Assembly (NCBI GenBank): GCA_028565635.1
Contig: JAOXYB010053045.1
Coordinates: forward strand, 1 to 11,455
DNA from: Phoronis ovalis
Lineage: Eukaryota; Phoronida; Phoronidae
DNA: 11,455 nucleotides
Direction of reading: 5' to 3'
In this document: positions 6,563-11,455 of the stretch, piece after piece
Layout of the letters: every line of letters starts with the position of its first letter
Position numbering within the stretch: position 1 is the first letter of the stretch
The notes under the pieces: model-generated
What the model saw: only the letters and a program-made list of their open reading frames with translations
The model's database searches: none
Told to the model about the DNA's origin: nothing
Position numbers and translations under genes: made by a program

Positions 6563-9500
6563 CTGAAAATTACATAAAGTTACATAATGACAATCTAGCA
6601 TGGGAATTATGTTTACCATACATGGAAATGGCACTATTTTCTAAATGCATCATGTGCCCCATGTAATGTATGTGATATCATGCATTATATGATAAATATA
6701 TATAATAAATATGTTATTCCCACATTTACCCTAAGGAACTGCCCATAGATACAAATCGAAAAGATGACCTAGATGTGGGACCTCACAAATTATGATGCAA
6801 TTGTAGAGTGAGTAAGCCAAGATTTTATTAGAAGTACCGTAACATCAGTAGACAAAACTCAATGAGACTGAGGTGGAATATATATTTTGGAGATTTTTGA
6901 TCAGTAAATTCATGCATGTACGGTAGTAGTAATATTAAGTGGCTTCAAATGTACAAATTGTGCTAAAGGGGCCTGGCAAATGAATCCGTAATATTAGAGG
7001 TGTTTGCCCAGTTCTATTTTATGAATAATGAGTGTAGAGCAGTAAACAATGCACTGTGTTGTTAAAAAATCTTCAATGGCACGAACCCGCCCTTCCCAAG
7101 GTGTGTGCCCCATTTTAAGCCTTGCACATCCCCCTTCCAAATAGTAGAAACAATTTCATGCATGCCCTTGGGGAAAATTCTGGATCTACCATTGTCTTTT
7201 AATGAGGGAAATATTTTTGGGCTTCATGATATTATTCTGACACTGCATCTAGCACCAAGGAAAAAACAGGAGACTAAGAGAGGAACAAACAATGAACTAC
7301 AATTCTTATGCTAAATCCATTAAGAGTAAAAAACATTTAAAAAAATGTCAACTGAAAATTTTATTTTGTAGTTTGTAGTTATAGTTGTTCTACCTAAAAC
7401 ATTCAAAGTTCAGCGACTTGCACAAACAGTCGGTTTTCAGTGTTTGTTGCAGGAGATGGTCGAAGGCATATCTTCTCTAAAAAAAGTTAAGCACAAAATG
7501 TATGCACCGGAATCGGGCCATACAATTACATTCCTAATGAGACTTTCAGAAATTACGCCAATAGTGGCTTCAGATATCAGTGGCCAACAATCATATGTTG
7601 GAAATGTAAATAATATTGTCTTACTACAACATAGTGAGCATGTTGTCTTTATTAAATACCTGGTAACTAGTGACATCTGGTGAACTTCTGCTGGACATTG
7701 TGGTCTAGTACAATATTTGAAAACTTATGACAGCACAGTACACTCCATCGTTTTAAATTAATTCAAATTAAGAACTCCACTTTACTGAATGAGTTGTAAA
7801 TGTCTTTGTATGTAGCAACTTAATATAACAATGATAAATATGTGTATTCAAAAATAGATTGAATTATCGCACCATCTTGAACTAACATGACATGTATCGG
7901 GATACTGCTATTGGACAATCATTAACCAGGCACCAATCATCAACCTTATGGAAATGGCTGTTCCGCTTTTAAGTTTATGGGGGGGAGGCAGAAGGCATTT
8001 TTTTTCAGACCCACCACCCAGAATATGAATTTTATTCCGGTACCCACCACCTAGAATTTCAAATTAAAATGGACCCCCCCCACTACCCAGATTTTTTTTT
8101 AATTTCCCAAGTGCAACCCCCACCCACAATTCTAAATTTTTTGTTTTTTTCGGTGGACATTCTGAAAGTTCAGAAAATGCAAGGGCACACAGCCAATAGC
8201 AGCCTGTTTTGAGTTAAGAAGCCATCTGCGCATACAAGATCATTGTTGTGTGTGGAGAATTTCCGTTAATATATCAACTTAAATTTTATTCTACAAGTTG
8301 ATGAAAAATCTGCGAGTGCTATAAAACTTAGCCAACAATTGACGAGGAGAGATAATGGTCGCGGTTAATTCGGTATTATTAAATATATTGAAAGTCTCAC
8401 AATGTCAATAGACAGCCCTGCAAGATTCGACCAGACTGTCGAAAACACAGGAGTATTTCTACCTAATCTACATTTTTTGTATCAATTATATTCATTCAAA
8501 ACCTTGTCGATTGACGACAATACGTCCAAAAGTCTGTAAAGCATTCCATTTTAACTCGGAGATTATCAATGCACAGTTTAAATCAACTTCAAATGTAATA
8601 TTAAAGCCTCACTTTAATACCGAAACACATGTACACCAAAAGCAGGATATGGAACAGACAAACATCTGTCTGCGCATGTCCATTAATGACGTCATTTCAT
8701 ATTTTCCAATAACATGAGGATATGATGTCGGGACTTTCGGCAACTACCTCTGTACATTCTCTGAGTGATTTGAGTTTTAAAATAGTTTAGATAACAATCC
8801 ATTTCGTTTATTAAGAGCACAAAATAATCGTGGGGTAAGTAAGATCACCCGTGTATATAATTTAAGATGACCTGAACTTTATACCAACCACCCGTCAAAT
8901 GGATTTATTTTCCCACCCCACCACCTATAATATGTATTTAAGTATGATACCCACCACCCGTAATATTTCTATTCAACTGCCGTCCGCCCACCCTGTACAA
9001 TTTAAAGCGGACCAGCCCTAAATCAAAGAGATTATAACCCACAATGTACTAACCTGCCATCGCTTTTCGTTGTGAACCTGAATATATGCCAACTGATGAG
9101 GCCTTGAAATCGAAACTTCCTGAATCACTTCTTTTTGAGTTTTTATCATCTCTTGTTTGGCATCTGAAATAATGAATAAGTAAAGTGTAAGTACAGCATA
9201 CAAGTACTGAAAAAAAATACTGTAATTTCAGATCAGGATATTGCACGATGAATGTTTTAGAAGGAATCGTCTTCACAGAACATTACAAGTATGAAATATT
9301 CACTGGAATCAGAAATTCTTCGATCATAAAACATCACTATGTTTTAGTATTCCGAAGTGTTTTTGCCAAATTATACCCAAAACGGTTAATAACAGATAAA
9401 TCTGAGATAGCATAGGCTACCTAATGTATAAGCTTAGTGAATAAGGTAAACGAGAGTTTTGCAACTAAGGTGATTACCCATCATTTCTGACACTCCCATA

Positions 9501-10292
9501 GTATGGTAATGAGTTTGAATAAAGAATCAGTATTATGGGAAGATTAAAGTGAAGGTGTGCTTTACCGCATGATAAGAACAATAATTACTTTTGTGTTCAT
9601 TTATTAAAGCCGTTCTTTGTGTATATAATGTGCTTTCCTCCATTTCTTGTACTTCTTTTAAATTACGGACAATTCCAAAAACTTGTCCATCTAACAAGAC
9701 ATTACTCAACCCACATAGCAGGTCATATGGCAATCTCTGCTGATATTTTCTAAAAAAAAAATTATGTATGCATAATAAACTACAAACAAACAATGCAGTT
9801 ACTGGTAGCTTGTGCTTTCCTATGTACATCTCACTCAATCTAAGAAGAAAAAACATTTAGTGCGAGAATGTGTATTGTCTTGACTTTAACACATGTTGAC
9901 TCGAGTCGCTTGACAAGTGAATTGAATTACAGGCAAACTAGTTTTGGCAAGAGCATATTGGTCAGTATGAGAAAATATCTTAACATGTACTCGGTTACAC
10001 AAAGAGTTGTGGCAAGGTGACAAATTCTGACACGCTGAGAGGCCCATCAAATAAGACAAGAATACTAACATTACACTTACAGGGTATTGTTGTTCATTAA
10101 ATGTACTCATCATATAGTGGGGAGGAATAGTTACCCTGGTAAATCTTGTGCCATTCTCTGCAGCTGAGACAACATAAAATAATGTCTACGTTGTTGGCGT
10201 TCTTTCCTTGCTAGCTCTTCTTGAACTGTTGCTAAGACTCCTGGGTCTAAATTAGTAATATACTGACTACTGCCATTGTTTCCGCCATTCAT
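6353..10292 (-). CDS. DGCR6: DGCR6 (gonadal, gdl) family protein, complete, 4 exons
   Basis: Exons 10292-10135, 9749-9589, 9163-9054 and 6562-6353 join in phase to encode 212 residues, close to the roughly 220 of the human protein. DGCR6 proteins are small, largely helical coiled-coil proteins related to Drosophila gonadal; the human gene lies in the 22q11 deletion region and its molecular role is poorly defined (family knowledge). Family hallmarks seen: ERQQRRHYFMLSQLQ and DLP..YQQRLPY in exons 1-2; LLDGQVFGIV, TLYTQR and NEHK in exon 2; RPHQL in exon 3; ILDMDQKVMEQQSLLE and GIPGFTVTNNPHEVKLQMIL in exon 4. Much of the protein looks like a charged amphipathic helix. Start chosen at 10292; an in-frame ATG lies four codons upstream. 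The gene is convergent with CNK, and intron 3 carries a transposon-like element. Confidence 0.93.
7372..7683 (+). CDS. Unrecognised open frame or exon-like segment, antisense in DGCR6 intron
   Basis: After TTTATTTTGTAG, which looks like a 3' splice site, a frame stays open for 103 codons to the TGA at 7681-7683. It reads LPKTFKVQRLAQTVGFQCLL, then EMVEGISSLKKVKHKMYAPE, and near the end EHVVFIKYLVTSDIW. Amino-acid use is mixed and protein-like rather than the Phe/Ile/Tyr/Lys bias of chance AT-rich frames. There is no signal peptide, membrane segment or motif I can name, and no ATG near the start. It may be one exon of a nested gene, a pseudogene fragment, or a domesticated repeat. A faint resemblance of the first 30 residues to the SLED domain of Scm/SFMBT proteins is too weak to use. 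Confidence 0.3.
   Translation, partial: FVVIVVLPKTFKVQRLAQTVGFQCLLQEMVEGISSLKKVKHKMYAPESGHTITFLMRLSEITPIVASDISGQQSYVGNVNNIVLLQHSEHVVFIKYLVTSDIW
7956..7997 (+). repeat. Left terminal inverted repeat
   Basis: Pairs with 8978-9017. The outer part GGCTG-TCCGCTTT-AA is well kept; the inner part is G-rich (GGGGGGGAGGCAGAAGGCA against AGGGTGGGCGGACGGCA on the other arm). Confidence 0.6.
8009..8140 (+). repeat. Left subterminal tandem array, about 4 degenerate monomers of 33-40 bases
   Basis: Monomers start ACCCACCACCC at 8009, ACCCACCACCT at 8042, a CCCACTACCC version near 8078, and a more diverged one near 8117. Each is followed by AGAAT or AGATT and an AT-rich half. C tracts and T tracts have expanded in the third copy. 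Confidence 0.6.
8687..8739. promoter_or_regulatory. Promoter-like cluster: CRE, CCAAT box and kappaB-like site
   Basis: A perfect palindromic CRE (TGACGTCA, 8687-8694), a CCAAT box (8706-8710) and GGGACTTTCG (8730-8739, one mismatch to a classical kappaB site) lie within 53 bases in the middle of the inverted-repeat element. A consensus splice donor GTAAGT follows at 8835. The motifs are seen; promoter activity is only inferred. Confidence 0.3.
8883..8977 (+). repeat. Right subterminal tandem array, same monomer in direct orientation
   Basis: Copies begin at 8883 (ACCAACCACCC), 8917 (CCCACCACCT) and 8949 (ACCCACCACCC), with a diverged CGCCCACCCTG at 8985 inside the terminal repeat. Spacing is about 32-36 bases with AT-rich halves such as CGTAATATTTC. 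The orientation is the same as the left array, although the outer ends are inverted. Confidence 0.6.
8978..9017 (-). repeat. Right terminal inverted repeat
   Basis: The reverse complement of this arm aligns with 7956-7997. It ends about 36 bases from the DGCR6 exon 3 donor, so the element sits almost against the exon. Confidence 0.6.
9054..9163 (-). CDS. DGCR6: DGCR6 exon 3
   Basis: Acceptor CATTATTTCAG, donor CAG|GTTAGT at 9053. It reads AKQEMIKTQKEVIQE, then RPHQLAYIQ and HNEKRWQ, a charged helical region with the family's R-P-H-x-L in the right place. The other two frames are shadows. The donor is only about 36 bases from the end of the inverted-repeat element in intron 3. Confidence 0.88.
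9589..9749 (-). CDS. DGCR6: DGCR6 exon 2
   Basis: Acceptor is a T tract plus AG; donor AAA|GTAATT at 9588. It contains KYQQRLPYDLLCGLSNVLLD and the LYTQR...NEHK segment, aligning without gaps to the family. A second possible donor (GCG|GTAAAG, 9567) gives the wrong phase for exon 3, so the earlier donor is used. Confidence 0.9.
10135..10292 (-). CDS. DGCR6: DGCR6 exon 1
   Basis: ATG at 10292-10290 (context CAGACTATGA), donor GG|GTAACT at 10134. It encodes 52 residues: a short Asn/Gly/Ser-rich leader, then the conserved RQQRRHYFMLSQLQRMAQDL. It leaves GG, which joins the first A of exon 2 as Gly. Confidence 0.88.
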
Positions 10293-10670
10293 AGTCTGAA
10301 ACATTTTAAATAGTTACATGTATATACTTACACGTATACACAGGCTGCTTATACTTCTATAGCTATACCAATATTTATAACAGACTACTTGATTAGTCAA
10401 ATGATTCCCCTGTCATATGTTATTCTTAACCAGCAGAGCTTGGTAGAGCAAAATGGCTGGAGAATAATTGTCTGATATTATATCCTAAGGGACAATCACA
10501 TTGCCAATTTTCCACAGGTTCAACTACTTTTATTCTGAGTGATAAGTGGAATCTGACACTCAGTGCAGGAAAACTAAATCACAATAATAAATGGTTTTGT
10601 TGGGGTTCCATGTTTAATACATGCACAATCACACAATGGCATTTTATGATGTGGATATTGTTTTCTAATC
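10293..10670. other. Upstream flank of the DGCR6 homologue
   Basis: This should contain the 5' UTR and promoter of the - strand gene. No TATA box or CpG-rich stretch stands out. On the - strand the bases just before the start codon read AATGTTTCAG, a possible 3' splice site, so a non-coding first exon may lie in or beyond this stretch. Confidence 0.35.
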
Positions 10671-11455
10671 TTGTATCAATCAGTTTGCTACTCAATATTT
10701 TTAAATTTTGGATTGCTATTGGGTTTGCTACCACAAGCTAAACTTTTGGATTGGGTTGGGTGGCACATCCACCTAGTATTCAAAAAAAACATGAGTGTCC
10801 CCCCAGGTATTGAGCCAGGTTTGTCATGTCCTTCCGATTCTTTGATAAATTTGTATAACACCAGCATTATCGGACGGTTGCAAAATTATAGGGGTTTGAA
10901 AACATCTTGCAAACAAGTTCTTGGTGTGAGACATAGAACTGATACTTGTCAGGGAGGGCATTCTTCCTTGAGCCCCCAACCTTTATTGGAAGAGTCTCCG
11001 CCAAATCTTAATAACCAAGTAGATGTTATTTCTATAAATTTGGAGGATACAAAAACACATTCGTTAGACGGTGACTTGTCTACTTTGGTTGCACCAATCA
11101 TTCCACAAGACAACTTATCAATTAAATCAGAACAGACAAAAGATCCTGATATAAACAAAATACTCTGCTTCATAAAAAGAAATACAAAACCAACCTACGC
11201 TGAAGTTGAGGGAGATTCACCTGTGGTAAAAGCTTATAAATCGCAGAGAGTGGAAGAATCTTGTGGTTATTGACGAAGTCTTGCATCGAATTCGACGAAC
11301 TTCTAATCCCCCACAACATCAAATTGTTATTCCTGTTAACCTAGTAAACTTGTTGTTAACACAACTACACGATAAGTTTAACAATACCTCTGGTCACCTC
11401 GGTATTCGTAAAACTATCGGCAAAGCAAGATCAAAATATTACTGGGTGAACATGA
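10671..11455 (+). pseudogene. Ty3/Gypsy-type retrotransposon pol fragment, frameshifted, entering the integrase zinc-binding domain
   Basis: A frame open from 10650 to the stop at 11271-11273 carries, in its last third, DPDINKILCFIKRNTKPTYA and EVEGDSPVVKAYKSQ. This resembles the linker between RNase H and integrase in Ty3/Gypsy pol. The frame then breaks near 11244-11251 (shift of one base), and the neighbouring frame continues with the start of the H2C2 zinc-binding domain: His codons at 11368 and 11395 (H-x8-H), GHLGIRKT and KARSKYYWVNM. The two zinc-binding Cys residues and the catalytic core would lie beyond the window. No RT or RNase H motif is seen to the left, and the first half of the open frame is not recognisable, so the copy is 5'-truncated or rearranged as well as frameshifted. 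Confidence 0.75.

Larger units (their letters stand above)
7956..9017. mobile_element. Non-autonomous DNA-transposon-like element with terminal inverted repeats
   Basis: The ends, left 7956-7997 and right 8978-9017, are imperfect inverted repeats. The outer 17 bases, GGCTGTTCCGCTTTTAA against GGCTGGTCCGCTTTAAA, differ at two positions, and a G-rich inner part is also shared. Inside each end lies an array of a CCCACCACCC-bearing monomer. The middle (about 8150-8880) has no convincing coding frame, so it would rely on a transposase encoded elsewhere. No clear target-site duplication is visible, so the exact outer boundaries are uncertain by a few bases. It could also be another kind of repeat with paired ends. 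Confidence 0.6.
6563..9053 (-). other. DGCR6 intron 3 (2.49 kb)
   Basis: The longest intron in the window, GTTAGT to TTTTCAG. Its part nearest exon 3 is the inverted-repeat element (7956-9017), and the middle holds an unrecognised + strand open frame (7372-7683). The rest (6563-7371) is AT-rich; a C-rich stretch at about 7080-7200 may be an old repeat copy that I cannot name. Introns 1 (9750-10134) and 2 (9164-9588) hold nothing recognisable. Confidence 0.75.

Noticed and set aside
7105-7314. 69-codon + strand frame in the DGCR6 intron
   Set aside because: It lies in a C-rich repeat-like stretch, has no motif and no splice sites in phase with the later open frame.
7437-7676. 79-codon open frame on the - strand opposite the unknown + strand frame
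   Set aside because: Most likely the antisense shadow; it has no acceptor in phase with DGCR6 exons and no DGCR6 similarity.
8511-8717. 68-codon open frame inside the inverted-repeat element as a transposase remnant
   Set aside because: No DDE or DNA-binding motif; short and of ordinary composition.
8009-8977. CRISPR-like look of repeated CCCACCACCC units
   Set aside because: Monomers are degenerate, the AT-rich halves are themselves related rather than unique spacers, and the context is an animal intron.
10431-10525. tRNA-SINE boxes: CAGAGCTTGGTAGAGC near 10434 and GGTTCAAC at 10517
   Set aside because: Box A and box B are about 80 bases apart, too far for a normal tRNA-type promoter, with no stem pairing; probably chance.

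Overview
The window looks like nuclear DNA of an animal, probably an invertebrate bilaterian. It is AT-rich, genes are split by introns of about 250-550 bases with GT..AG borders, and there are two animal-specific gene families, a Ty3/Gypsy-type retroelement remnant and a non-autonomous DNA-transposon-like repeat. A mollusc or other lophotrochozoan would fit, but nothing here proves the phylum. There is no sign of bacterial organisation.

Left part (1-4224, + strand): the 3' end of a CNK (connector enhancer of KSR)/IPCEF1-family scaffold gene. Eight coding exons join in consistent phase to give about 393 C-terminal residues: a short basic linker, a CNK-type PH domain spread over four exons, an acidic linker, and the conserved C-terminal block with its coiled-coil-like end. 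The stop codon is at 4222-4224 and a possible poly(A) signal at 4809-4814. The N-terminal part (SAM, CRIC and PDZ domains if it is a full CNK) lies upstream of the window.

Middle (4225-6352): a tail-to-tail intergenic stretch of about 2.1 kb. It holds the CNK 3' UTR, a strong hairpin at 5353-5387, and a 2 x 32-base tandem duplication at 5844-5907 that also carries candidate poly(A) signals for the opposite gene.

Right part (6353-10292, - strand): a complete four-exon gene for a DGCR6 (Drosophila gonadal, gdl) homologue of 212 residues. Its third intron (6563-9053) is large and holds an unrecognised open frame on the + strand (7372-7683) and a roughly 1.06-kb element (about 7956-9017). The element has imperfect terminal inverted repeats, subterminal arrays of a CCCACCACCC-bearing monomer, and a CRE/CCAAT promoter-like cluster. 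Its right end lies about 36 bases from a DGCR6 splice donor.

Far right (10671-11455, + strand): a frameshifted fragment of a Ty3/Gypsy-type pol gene that enters the zinc-binding domain of integrase and runs off the window edge.

The two genes are convergent neighbours with no evident shared pathway. I see no convincing new multi-gene system. The most unusual objects are the inverted-repeat element in the DGCR6 intron and the unknown open frame beside it.
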